Of a stretch of 64,000 nucleotides of DNA, positions 1-10,479 are shown piece after piece. Source of the stretch: Methylobacterium sp. PvR107 (GTDB lineage Bacteria > Pseudomonadota > Alphaproteobacteria > Rhizobiales > Beijerinckiaceae); assembly GCF_017833295.1 (NCBI RefSeq), contig NZ_JAFIBW010000001.1, positions 1,302,001 through 1,366,000 on the forward strand, written 5' to 3'. The first letter of the stretch is position 1; the number at the start of each line of letters is the position of its first letter. A program made the position numbers and the translations under genes. The notes beneath the pieces were generated by a model. It made no database searches, was not told the DNA's origin, and worked only from the letters and a program-made list of their open reading frames with translations.

Positions 1-1
1 C

Positions 2-3139
<3,138 letters not shown>

Positions 3140-3164
3140 ACGCCCGCCTGTCCGAGGCCCCGCA

Positions 3165-4175
3165 ATGAAAGCGCTGATCTACACCGGGCCGAACGCGCTC
3201 ATCGTCGACGACGTGCCGGTTCCCGTGCCGGGGCCCGGCGAGGTGCTGGTGCGGGTCGAGGCGGTCGGCATCTGCGGTTCGGACATGCACGCCTATCACG
3301 GTCACGATGCCCGGCGCCCCGCCCCGCTGGTCCTCGGCCACGAGGCCGCCGGACGGGTCGCGGAGGGGCCGCAGGCCGGCGCGCGCGTGGCGGTGAATCC
3401 GCTGGTCACCTGCGGACACTGCCCGGCCTGCGAATCCGGGCGGACGCACCTGTGCCCGAGCCGGCAGATCCTCTCGATGCCTCCGCGCCCAGGGGCCTTC
3501 GCGGACTACGTCTGCGTCCCCGAGAAGAGCCTCGTGCCGATCCCGGACGCGCTGTCGACCACGCACGCAGCCCTCGCCGAGCCGCTCGCCGTCGCCTACC
3601 ACGCCGTCAACCAGGGGGCGCGGCTTCTCGGACGGCCCCTGGCGGGGGCGCGTTGCGTGGTGCTGGGCGGCGGCGCGATCGGTTTCGGGTCGGGTCTGGT
3701 CCTGACCATGCAGGGTGCGGGCGAGGTCGTCATCATCGAGCCGAATCCCGAGCGGCGCGCCGAAGCCGCGCGCGGCCTCCCGACGGCCCGCTGCCGAGCG
3801 CCCGACGATGCCGAGGGTTCGGGTCCCGACAGCGCCGACCTGATACTCGATGCCGTCGGCAGCGACGCGACGCGGGCCAAGGCGAGCCAGCTCGCCCGGC
3901 CGGGGGCGGTCATCGTGCATATCGGGCTTCTCCCCGGCGAGCGGGGGCTGGACGTTCGCAAGATCACGCTTCAGGAAATCGTGGTCTCGGGCAGCTACTG
4001 CTACACGATGCAGGAGTTCCGCGACGTTGTTGAGGCCCTTGCGGATGGCCGGCTGGGCCCCCTCGATTGGGTCGAGGAGCGCCCCCTCGTCGCGGGCGCG
4101 GTTGCCTTCGCCGACATGGATGCAAGCCGCGTCGCTGCGCCGAAGCTTATCCTTCGTCCGGACACGCCGGCTTGA
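3165..4175 (+). CDS. Zinc-dependent medium-chain alcohol dehydrogenase, hpsP-type DHPS 2-dehydrogenase candidate
   Basis: The 336-residue protein starts at MKALIYTG and follows the SDR gene after 25 bases. It shows the catalytic zinc motif around GICGSD and GHE (~residues 37-60), the four-cysteine structural zinc lobe (CGHCPAC...C, ~85-99), and a Rossmann motif GGGAIGFG (~160). It belongs to the sorbitol/threonine dehydrogenase branch of the MDR superfamily. Together with the upstream SDR it could form the DHPS racemisation pair feeding hpsN. A GCACGA/TCGTGC stem lies just after the gene (4187-4206) but lacks a T-run. The substrate is inferred from neighbours only. Confidence 0.75.
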   Translation: MKALIYTGPNALIVDDVPVPVPGPGEVLVRVEAVGICGSDMHAYHGHDARRPAPLVLGHEAAGRVAEGPQAGARVAVNPLVTCGHCPACESGRTHLCPSRQILSMPPRPGAFADYVCVPEKSLVPIPDALSTTHAALAEPLAVAYHAVNQGARLLGRPLAGARCVVLGGGAIGFGSGLVLTMQGAGEVVIIEPNPERRAEAARGLPTARCRAPDDAEGSGPDSADLILDAVGSDATRAKASQLARPGAVIVHIGLLPGERGLDVRKITLQEIVVSGSYCYTMQEFRDVVEALADGRLGPLDWVEERPLVAGAVAFADMDASRVAAPKLILRPDTPA

Positions 4176-4344
4176 TCATGGGCGTCGCACGAACGGAAGG
4201 TCGTGCCCGAAGTTGGCCCGACGACGGCAGCATCTATCGGCGGACGCGATCTTCGTGCGGTTATAGCCCGTCCTCGTGCAGGCGCGGCCTGAGCCCGGAC
4301 AAGCGCTGCTCGGCGGCCGACGGGGCGGACCGCTGTTGCCAGAT

Positions 4345-4358
4345 GTCTTATATATGAT
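4345..4358. promoter_or_regulatory. Candidate operator, copy 1 of GTCTTATATAAGAC
   Basis: This site matches 12 of 14 bases of the palindrome found in perfect form before suyA. It lies 164 bases upstream of the ABC transporter operon, inside a 346-base gene-free stretch (4176-4521) in which I see no other gene. An A/T-rich segment (CATTAT, 4360-4365) nearby could act as a -10 element. Confidence 0.45.
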
Positions 4359-4521
4359 GCATTATCCTCTGGGGCCATCGTGACGTGTCTCGCGGACGGA
4401 AGTCCGGTCTGGCCTAGCTGGAGGAGCGCCGGGAAGAGCGCAGGCCGGCTGATACACAGACCAGAGCGCGGTTGGGTCGCGCGTCGATACGCGGTCGAAG
4501 CCGCGGCGGCAGGGAGGAAGG

Positions 4522-5292
4522 ATGGACACGGGTCAGCCCCTGCTGGAAGTTGACGGCGTCACGCTGCGCTACAAGACGCCCGATCACCTCGTCACGGCCA
4601 CCTACCGGGTGAGCTTCCGGATCTGGCCGGGAGACCGGTTCGTGCTGCTCGGGCCTTCGGGCTGCGGGAAGTCGACCCTGCTCAAGGCGGTGGGCGGCTA
4701 CATGGCGCCGACCGAGGGCGAGATCCGGCTCAAGGGCCGGCCTGTGACCGAGCCGGGCCCCGACCGGATGATGGTGTTCCAGGAATTCGACCAGCTCCTG
4801 CCCTGGAAGACGGTCCGGCAGAACGTGGTCTTCGCCCTCGAAGCCTCGGGCCGGCTGAAAGGGCGCGCCGCCCTGGAGCGGGCGAACCTGTACATCGACA
4901 AGGTCAATCTCACGAAGTTCGCCGACAGCTACCCGCACACGCTCTCGGGCGGCATGAAGCAGCGCGTCGCCATCGCCCGCGGCATGGCGATGGAGCCCGA
5001 TATCCTGCTCATGGACGAGCCCTTCGCGGCGCTCGACGCCCTGACCCGGCGGCGCATGCAGGACGAGCTGCTGATGCTGTGGGAGGGCACGCGCTTCACC
5101 GTGCTGTTCGTCACCCACTCGATCCCCGAGGCGATCAAGGTCGGCTCGCGCATCCTGCTGCTCTCGCCCCATCCCGGCGAGGTGAAGGCGGAGCTCAACA
5201 GCGCGGACTCGCCGGAGGCCGCGATGGGGCTGGAGAACCGGATCCAGCAGATGCTGTTCTCGGAAGAGATCGAGGAGGCGGAGAATGTCTAG
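4522..5292 (+). CDS. Sulfonate/nitrate-type ABC transporter ATP-binding protein
   Basis: The 256-residue cytoplasmic ATPase has Walker A GPSGCGKST (~residue 40), Q-loop FQEFDQLLPW, signature LSGGMKQRVAIARG (~137), Walker B ILLMDEPFAALD and switch His in VTHSIPEA. These features and its length place it in the SsuB/TauB/NrtD branch. The start is supported by GGGAGGAAGG seven bases upstream. It overlaps the permease gene by eight bases. With the permease and the binding protein at 6481 it makes a complete importer placed at the head of the SDH-like operon, so its substrate is probably the substrate of that operon. Confidence 0.9.
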   Translation: MDTGQPLLEVDGVTLRYKTPDHLVTATYRVSFRIWPGDRFVLLGPSGCGKSTLLKAVGGYMAPTEGEIRLKGRPVTEPGPDRMMVFQEFDQLLPWKTVRQNVVFALEASGRLKGRAALERANLYIDKVNLTKFADSYPHTLSGGMKQRVAIARGMAMEPDILLMDEPFAALDALTRRRMQDELLMLWEGTRFTVLFVTHSIPEAIKVGSRILLLSPHPGEVKAELNSADSPEAAMGLENRIQQMLFSEEIEEAENV

Positions 5293-6205
5293 CGCGCCCG
5301 TCCTGACCGGCCTGCCGCGCGCCGCACCCGCGCGCCCGTCCGCCGCGGATCCGAGCCGTCCCGAGATCGTGCGCGAGACCGGCCACGCCCACGGCGCCAC
5401 GGTGGTGGAGAAGCCCCTGTCGGTCGCCGAGCGGCTCTACAACCAGGCGTGGCTGCGCAAGATCGTGATCCTGCTCGTCCTGGCCGGGATCTGGGAGGCG
5501 TACGGGCGCTACCTCGACAACGATCTCCTGTTTCCGACCTTCTCGGCCACCGTGGAGGCGTTTGTCCGCGGCATCGCGGACGGCACGCTGCCGGCCCGCG
5601 CCTGGACCTCGCTCAAGGTGCTGCTGATGGGCTACGCCGCCGGCGTCGCGCTCGCGACCGCGCTCACCGGCCTCGCCATCGCGTCGCGGATCGGGACCGA
5701 CTTCCTCGAGACGCTGACCTCGATGTTCAATCCGCTGCCGGCGATCGCGCTGCTGCCGCTGGCGCTGATCTGGTTCGGCCTGGGCAGCGGCAGCCTGATC
5801 TTCGTGCTCGTCCACTCGGTGACCTGGGCGATCGCGCTGAACACCCATTCGGGTTTCCTGTCGGTCAGCCGGACGCTGAAGATGGTCGGGCGCAATTACG
5901 GGCTGTCGGGGCCGGGCCTGATCGGCAAGATCCTGATCCCGGCGGCGTTTCCCTCGATCCTGACCGGCCTGAAGGTCGGCTGGGCGTTCGCGTGGCGCAC
6001 CCTGATCGCGGCCGAGCTGGTCTTCGGGGTCTCGTCGGGGTCAGGCGGGCTCGGCTGGTTCATCTTCGAGAACAAGAACATGCTCGATATCCCGAACGTG
6101 TTCGCCGGGCTGCTCACCGTCATCCTGATCGGCCTCGTCGTCGAGAACCTGATCTTCCAGACGATCGAGCGCCGCACCATCCAGCGCTGGGGCATGCAGG
6201 CCTGA
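5285..6205 (+). CDS. Sulfonate/nitrate-type ABC transporter permease
   Basis: The 306-residue protein has a long hydrophilic N-terminus (~55 residues) and about six membrane helices of the BPD_transp_1 fold. The EAA-type loop that docks on the ATPase is visible as NYGLSGPGLIGKILIPAAFP (~200). It belongs to the SsuC/TauC family and acts in the inner membrane. Its ATG lies inside the end of the ATPase gene. After it comes a 275-base gap containing a promoter before the binding-protein gene, so the operon may have an internal start. Confidence 0.9.
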   Translation: MSSAPVLTGLPRAAPARPSAADPSRPEIVRETGHAHGATVVEKPLSVAERLYNQAWLRKIVILLVLAGIWEAYGRYLDNDLLFPTFSATVEAFVRGIADGTLPARAWTSLKVLLMGYAAGVALATALTGLAIASRIGTDFLETLTSMFNPLPAIALLPLALIWFGLGSGSLIFVLVHSVTWAIALNTHSGFLSVSRTLKMVGRNYGLSGPGLIGKILIPAAFPSILTGLKVGWAFAWRTLIAAELVFGVSSGSGGLGWFIFENKNMLDIPNVFAGLLTVILIGLVVENLIFQTIERRTIQRWGMQA

Positions 6206-6366
6206 AGACAGGCCTACTGGCGGATCATCCGGCGCAAGCTTCCCGCGATCCGCCCGTTCGGGCCCTGCAGCCGGCATTTTGATCGTTCTGATGCGCGCCG
6301 TCCCGGACGCGACGGCAACGAGAAATTAGGCGCACCGGGCGCGACTTGCCTCCATGACCTGCGTGA

Positions 6367-6389
6367 AGTCATGTATATAACATATGACT
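6367..6389. promoter_or_regulatory. Inverted repeat next to the binding-protein promoter
   Basis: AGTCAT and ATGACT form perfect 6-base arms around an A/T-rich centre (GTATATAAC). The repeat abuts a TTGACA hexamer at 6391. It shares the TATATA core with the three GTCTTATATAAGAC sites but has different half-sites, so it may be a variant operator of the same regulator or the site of another one. Confidence 0.45.
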
Positions 6390-6390
6390 G

Positions 6391-6418
6391 TTGACAGGGC
6401 ACGCCCGGCGCGTATCGT
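6391..6418 (+). promoter_or_regulatory. Predicted sigma-70 promoter for the SBP-SDH-like operon
   Basis: TTGACA (6391-6396) is followed after 16 bases by TATCGT (6413-6418). It lies 63 bases before the start at 6481, directly downstream of the inverted repeat at 6367-6389, a position suited to activator or repressor control. Predicted by eye only. Confidence 0.45.
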
Positions 6419-6480
6419 TCGATCCGACGCCGACGGACTCGCCTGAGTTAAGATCGGCGCGAAAACAGGTGAGGAACGCC

Positions 6481-7503
6481 ATGACGGCACGGGGCATCAT
6501 CCGGCTCGTCGGGACGGTCGCGGCCCTGTGTGGGGCGCTCGGCACGGCGCGCGCCGAGGTTTCGACCGTCCGGCTCGCGAAGCAGTTCGGAATCTCCTAC
6601 CTGCCCTTGACCGTCATGGAGGAGGAGGGCCTGCTGGAGAAGCAGGCCAAGGCGCGCGGCCTCGACGTCAAGGCCGAGTGGCTGCGCTTCACCGGCGGCT
6701 CGGGGATGAACGAGGCCCTGCTCTCCGGCAACCTCGACTTCGCCTCCGGCGGCGTCGGCCCGTTCCTGACGATCTGGGGCCGGACGCAGGGCAACATCAA
6801 GGTCAAGGGCGTGGCGGCGCTGAACGCGATGCCGCTCTGGCTGGTGACCACCAATCCCGCGGTCAAGTCGATCACGGATTTCGGACCGCAGGACAAGATC
6901 GCCCTGCCGACCGCCAAGACCTCGATCCAGGCTATCACCCTGCAGATGGCCGCCGAGAAGGCCTTCGGACCCGGCCAGCAGGCGAAACTCGATCCGCTGA
7001 CCGTCTCGATGGGGCACCCGGACGCGCAGACCGCCCTGATGGGCGGCCGCTCGGAGATCACCGCGCATTTCGGCTCCCCACCCTTCCAGGAGATGGAGCT
7101 GAAGGACCCGCGGGCGCACAAGGTGCTCGACAGCTTCGACGTCATGGGCGGTCCCCACACCTTCAACCTCGTTTGGGCCTCCTCGCGCTTCGTCACGGCC
7201 AATCCCAAGGTCACCGCGTCCTTCCTGGCGGCGCTCGAAGACAGCCTGACGCTGATCCGGGACGATCCGGCGAAGGCCGCGGCTCTCTGGATCAAGGCGG
7301 AAGGCGCGAAGATTTCGCCGGCGGAGGCGGAAGCGCTCATCCGCGCACCGCAGAACACCTGGACCACCAAGCCCGAGCGCATGACCGCCTATCTCGCCTA
7401 CATGAACCGCGCCGGCCTGGTCTCCGCTACGGCCGCCAGCGACAGCGAGCTGTTCTTCCCCCCGCCGGCGGCGGGTGATGCCCCGAAGGAGGCGACGCGG
7501 TGA
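6481..7503 (+). CDS. ABC transporter substrate-binding protein (NMT1/SsuA-like)
   Basis: The 340-residue protein has a Sec signal peptide (MTARGIIRLVGTVAALCGAL, cleavage near ARA-EV) and the two-lobe NMT1/SsuA pattern. It is a clear paralogue of the protein at 14103-15104: both share 'LPL..MEE.GLL.K', 'MN.ALLSG...FA.GGV', 'DKIALP...S.QA..LQMAAEK', 'LTV...HPD' and 'TFN.VWASS'. The start has a GAGGAACG ribosome site. Its TGA overlaps the GTG of the next gene, so import and the SDH-like enzymes are translationally linked. Ligand unknown; a small sulfonate such as 3-sulfopropanoate is a hypothesis. Confidence 0.88.
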   Translation: MTARGIIRLVGTVAALCGALGTARAEVSTVRLAKQFGISYLPLTVMEEEGLLEKQAKARGLDVKAEWLRFTGGSGMNEALLSGNLDFASGGVGPFLTIWGRTQGNIKVKGVAALNAMPLWLVTTNPAVKSITDFGPQDKIALPTAKTSIQAITLQMAAEKAFGPGQQAKLDPLTVSMGHPDAQTALMGGRSEITAHFGSPPFQEMELKDPRAHKVLDSFDVMGGPHTFNLVWASSRFVTANPKVTASFLAALEDSLTLIRDDPAKAAALWIKAEGAKISPAEAEALIRAPQNTWTTKPERMTAYLAYMNRAGLVSATAASDSELFFPPPAAGDAPKEATR

Positions 7504-8255
7504 CGGCCCCCGTCGGGCATGCCGCCGTCGGGCGGAGCGCGACCGAGGCGCTGCGGGTGCGCGTCCGGCGGGGCGAGGCGGTCGCGGACTATGTGGTGCC
7601 GCGCCGGGCCAACCAGACGGTGCTCGACGTCGTCACCGAGATCCAACGCGATCAGGACCCGACCCTCGCCTACCGCTTCGCCTGCCGGGTCGGCATGTGC
7701 GGCTCCTGCGGCATGACGGTGAACGGTCGCCCGCGCTGGACCTGCCGCACCCGGGTCGCCGCGGTCGCGCCGGACGGGGTGCTGACGCTCGAACCCCTGC
7801 GCAACCTGCCGGTAGTCAAGGACCTCGCGGTCGACATGGAGCCCTTCTTCGAGAAGTGGCGCCGCGCCCACGGCTATTTCGAGCCGGGCGAGAACCCACC
7901 CGACGACTTCGCGACGGTCGCGCCGGACTCGCCCGCGCGCCAGGAGGTCGATGCCGGGATCGAGTGCATCAATTGCGGCGTCTGCTACGCGGCCTGCGAC
8001 GTCGTCAGCTGGAATCCCGACTATCTCGGGCCGGCGGCGCTCAACCGGGCCTGGACGCTCGTCAACGACGTGCGCGACCAGGATCGCGACGGGCGGCTCG
8101 CCGCGGTGGTGGGCGATGCCGGCTGCCATTCCTGCCACAGCCACATGAGCTGCACCGAGCATTGTCCGAAGGGCCTGAGCCCGACCTTCTCGATCGCGGG
8201 CCTGAAGCGCGAAACCGGCAAGGCGGCGCTGCGCCGGTTCTGGCGGCGCGGATGA
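7500..8255 (+). CDS. Succinate dehydrogenase/fumarate reductase-like iron-sulfur subunit
   Basis: The 251-residue protein has the SdhB/FrdB layout. An N-terminal plant-type ferredoxin domain holds the [2Fe-2S] motif C-x4-C-x2-C-x11-C around CRVGMCGSC (~residue 61). A C-terminal helical domain holds CINCGVCYAAC (~157) and CHSCHSHMSC...CPKG (~205). Normal SdhB has a Pro after the first 4Fe cluster's fourth Cys and no CxxC at the start of the last motif; here the Pro is Asp and an extra Cys is present. The start is GTG, overlapping the previous stop. It would pass electrons from the flavoprotein at 10476 to the membrane anchors at 8252-8955. Confidence 0.88.
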   Translation: MTAPVGHAAVGRSATEALRVRVRRGEAVADYVVPRRANQTVLDVVTEIQRDQDPTLAYRFACRVGMCGSCGMTVNGRPRWTCRTRVAAVAPDGVLTLEPLRNLPVVKDLAVDMEPFFEKWRRAHGYFEPGENPPDDFATVAPDSPARQEVDAGIECINCGVCYAACDVVSWNPDYLGPAALNRAWTLVNDVRDQDRDGRLAAVVGDAGCHSCHSHMSCTEHCPKGLSPTFSIAGLKRETGKAALRRFWRRG

Positions 8256-8581
8256 GCCCGCTCCTGTACCTCGCCCAGCGCGGCACCGCGGCGATCCTCG
8301 CGGTCACGGTCGCGGTTCATCTCGGCACGATCCTCTACGCGGTGCGCGGCGGGCTCACGGCGGGCGAGATCCTGGGCCGGACACAGGGCAACCGTGCCGT
8401 CCTGCTGTTCTACGCGGTCTTCGTGCTGGCCGCCGCGATCCACGCGCCGATCGGCCTGCGCAGCATCCTGCGCGAGTGGACCGGCTGGCGCGGCCGCTCC
8501 CTTGACTTCACCATGATCGCCCTGTCGGCGTTGCTCGCCGGGCTGGGACTGCGGGCGGCGCTGGCGGTGTACTGGGCATGA
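8252..8581 (+). CDS. Small membrane anchor subunit of the SDH-like complex
   Basis: The 109-residue protein has three predicted membrane helices and overlaps both neighbours by ATGA, so it is embedded in the operon. It contains His residues within helices (VAVHLG and AAIHAP) that could bind heme b, as in SdhC/SdhD/FrdC anchors. It resembles the fused/short anchor proteins of fumarate-reductase-like complexes. Sequence similarity is weak by nature; the call depends on position, size and helix number. Confidence 0.7.
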   Translation: MSPLLYLAQRGTAAILAVTVAVHLGTILYAVRGGLTAGEILGRTQGNRAVLLFYAVFVLAAAIHAPIGLRSILREWTGWRGRSLDFTMIALSALLAGLGLRAALAVYWA

Positions 8582-8955
8582 GGACGATTACGAAGACGTC
8601 CATGCAGATCGGGATGACCCGCGCGTCCCTGCGCCGGCCGGGCTTCGCCGCCGCCCTGATCCACCGCCTTTCAGGGATCGCGCTGGCGCTGTTCCTGCCG
8701 ATGCACTTCATCGCGCTCGGCACCGCGCTCCAGGGCGCCGACCGGCTCGAGAGCTTCCTCGGCCTCACCCAGAACGGCTTCGTCCGCACCGCCGAGTGGG
8801 GCCTCGTCTGTGCGCTGGCCGTCCACATGGCGCTGGGGCTGCGGGTGCTCGCCATCGAGTGGCTGCGCTACCGCGAGCGCAATGCCCTCGTCGTCTCGGG
8901 CTGCCTCGCGACTGCCTTCGCGGTCGGCCTCCTGTTCCTCCTCAGCGGGGCGTGA
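8578..8955 (+). CDS. SdhC-like membrane anchor subunit of the SDH-like complex
   Basis: The 125-residue protein has three membrane helices and motifs of cytochrome b556 subunits: the 'HRLSG' motif before helix 1 (~residue 28), His in FLPMHF, and His plus 'GLRVL..EW' in the second conserved segment (AVHMALGLRVLAIEW), matching the SdhC 'H..HG.R.L..D' pattern. It overlaps the upstream anchor gene. Two anchor subunits mean the complex is probably quinone-linked in the inner membrane. Confidence 0.75.
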   Translation: MRTITKTSMQIGMTRASLRRPGFAAALIHRLSGIALALFLPMHFIALGTALQGADRLESFLGLTQNGFVRTAEWGLVCALAVHMALGLRVLAIEWLRYRERNALVVSGCLATAFAVGLLFLLSGA

Positions 8956-8984
8956 GTCCTGCCCGTCACCATCGGAGACCCGCC

Positions 8985-9857
8985 ATGGATCTCGACATCC
9001 GCGAATTCGAGGAGGTCTGCCGCGACCTCTACGTCCGCGCCCTGAAGATCCTGCCTCCGGACATCAAGGCGGGCTTCGCCGACCTGCAGCGGGCCGAGAC
9101 CAGCGCCACCGGCCGCGCGATCCTCGACACGATGGTGGAGAACGTCGCGGTCGCGGAGCGGACCAAGAACATCCTCTGCCAGGATACCGGCATCCCGATC
9201 TACAACGTCGTGATCGGCGCCGACGTGCGCTTCGACGGCGCCGCGCTCAAGGCGGCGATCCGGCGCGGCTGCGAGCGGGCCACGAAGGAGTTCTCCCTGC
9301 GCTCCTCGGTGGTCCACCCGATCACCCGCAAGAACGAGCAGACCTCTTGCGGCATCCGGGTGCCGATCATCCACGTCGACTTCGACGACCGGCCCGAGAC
9401 CGTGGCGGTCGAGATGATCCCCAAGGGCTCGGGCTCCGAGAACGGTTCCTTCCTGCAGATGCTGCTGCCCTCGGACGGTATCGGCGCGGCCAAGCGCTTC
9501 GTCATCGACCGGGTGATCGAATTGGGTGGCCGGGTCTGCCCGCCGACCATCGTGGGCGTAGGGCTCGGCGGCACCTCGGATCTGTGCATGCATCTGGCCA
9601 AGGTGGCGGCGACCCGGCCGCTGCGCTCGGTCTGCTCCGATCCCGAGGGCGCCCGGATCGAGGCCGAGCTGTCGCGGGCGGTGAACGAGCTCGGCATCGG
9701 CCCGCAGGGGCTCGGCGGCCGGTCCACAAGCTTTGCCGTCCATGTCGAGCTCGCCGCGACCCACATCACCCAGAACCCGGTCGCCGTGAACATCCAGTGC
9801 CACTCGGCCCGCCGCGCCCGCGCGACGTTCACGCCGGGCGGCATCGCGTTCGAGTGA
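8985..9857 (+). CDS. Class I fumarase/tartrate dehydratase-like alpha subunit
   Basis: The 290-residue protein is the N-terminal, [4Fe-4S]-binding half of a class I hydro-lyase. Candidate cluster Cys are seen in ILCQDTGIP (~65), SDLCMHL and IQCHSARR near the C-terminus. Other family motifs are KNEQTSCGIRVP, KGSGSEN and GVGLGGTSD. This family includes two-subunit fumarases, tartrate dehydratases and mesaconases. The ATG at 8985 was chosen because the conserved N-terminus (DLDIREFEE) begins there. In this operon it would add water to the unsaturated product of the SDH-like enzyme. Confidence 0.88.
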   Translation: MDLDIREFEEVCRDLYVRALKILPPDIKAGFADLQRAETSATGRAILDTMVENVAVAERTKNILCQDTGIPIYNVVIGADVRFDGAALKAAIRRGCERATKEFSLRSSVVHPITRKNEQTSCGIRVPIIHVDFDDRPETVAVEMIPKGSGSENGSFLQMLLPSDGIGAAKRFVIDRVIELGGRVCPPTIVGVGLGGTSDLCMHLAKVAATRPLRSVCSDPEGARIEAELSRAVNELGIGPQGLGGRSTSFAVHVELAATHITQNPVAVNIQCHSARRARATFTPGGIAFE

Positions 9858-9867
9858 GGAGCAGACC

Positions 9868-10479
9868 GTGGCCCACCACGTCCTCGACATGCCGACCGGC
9901 GAGGCCGAGATCCGCGCCCTGCGGATCGGCGACACCGTCACCCTGCGGCGCTGGCTGTTCGGCATCCGCGACGCGACCCTGATCCACATGTTCGACCGGG
10001 ACCGCCGCACCCGGCTCGACCTCGACGGTCACGCGGTGATCCACACCGCGCCGAACGTCCATCGCGTCCCGGTCTCCAACGAGGCGCCGGTCGGCTTCGC
10101 GCCGTTCTGCATCGGCACCACCACGTCGATGCGCATGGAGCGCTTCACCGACGCCCTGATGGAGCGCGAGGGCGTGCGCCTCATCGTCGGCAAGGGCGGC
10201 ATGGGGCCGGCGACCCTCGACGCCTTCGCGCGGCGCGGCGGCGCCTACCTCGCGATCGTCGGCGGCGCGGCGGCGCTGGAGACCACCTGGATCGAGACCA
10301 TCGTGGACGTCGACCTCGACGACCTCCACCCGGAGAGCCTGTGGCAATTCGCGATCCGCGATTTCGGCCCGCTGCTGGTCGGCATGGACGCGCACGGCGG
10401 CTCGCTCTTCGCCGACGTGCAGCGCGACGTGGCGGCCCGGCGCGACGCCGTCATCGCCTCCTTGGAGGACGCCCGATGA
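9868..10479 (+). CDS. Class I fumarase/tartrate dehydratase-like beta subunit
   Basis: The 203-residue protein is the C-terminal swivelling half of class I hydro-lyases, encoded separately. Family motifs seen are GDTVTLRRWLFGIRDATL in place of the usual 'GD.v.l.G.i...RDA.h', GKGGMG (~residue 110) and GGAAAL. It starts with GTG after AGGAGCAG and ends in an ATGA overlap with the flavoprotein gene. Together with the alpha subunit it should form an oxygen-sensitive iron-sulfur dehydratase. Substrate is not determined by sequence. Confidence 0.88.
   Translation: MAHHVLDMPTGEAEIRALRIGDTVTLRRWLFGIRDATLIHMFDRDRRTRLDLDGHAVIHTAPNVHRVPVSNEAPVGFAPFCIGTTTSMRMERFTDALMEREGVRLIVGKGGMGPATLDAFARRGGAYLAIVGGAAALETTWIETIVDVDLDDLHPESLWQFAIRDFGPLLVGMDAHGGSLFADVQRDVAARRDAVIASLEDAR

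Noticed and set aside
8985..10479. L-tartrate dehydratase TtdAB
   Set aside because: Same superfamily, but there is no tartrate transporter or regulator and the SDH-like context suits an alkene substrate. It cannot be excluded by sequence alone.
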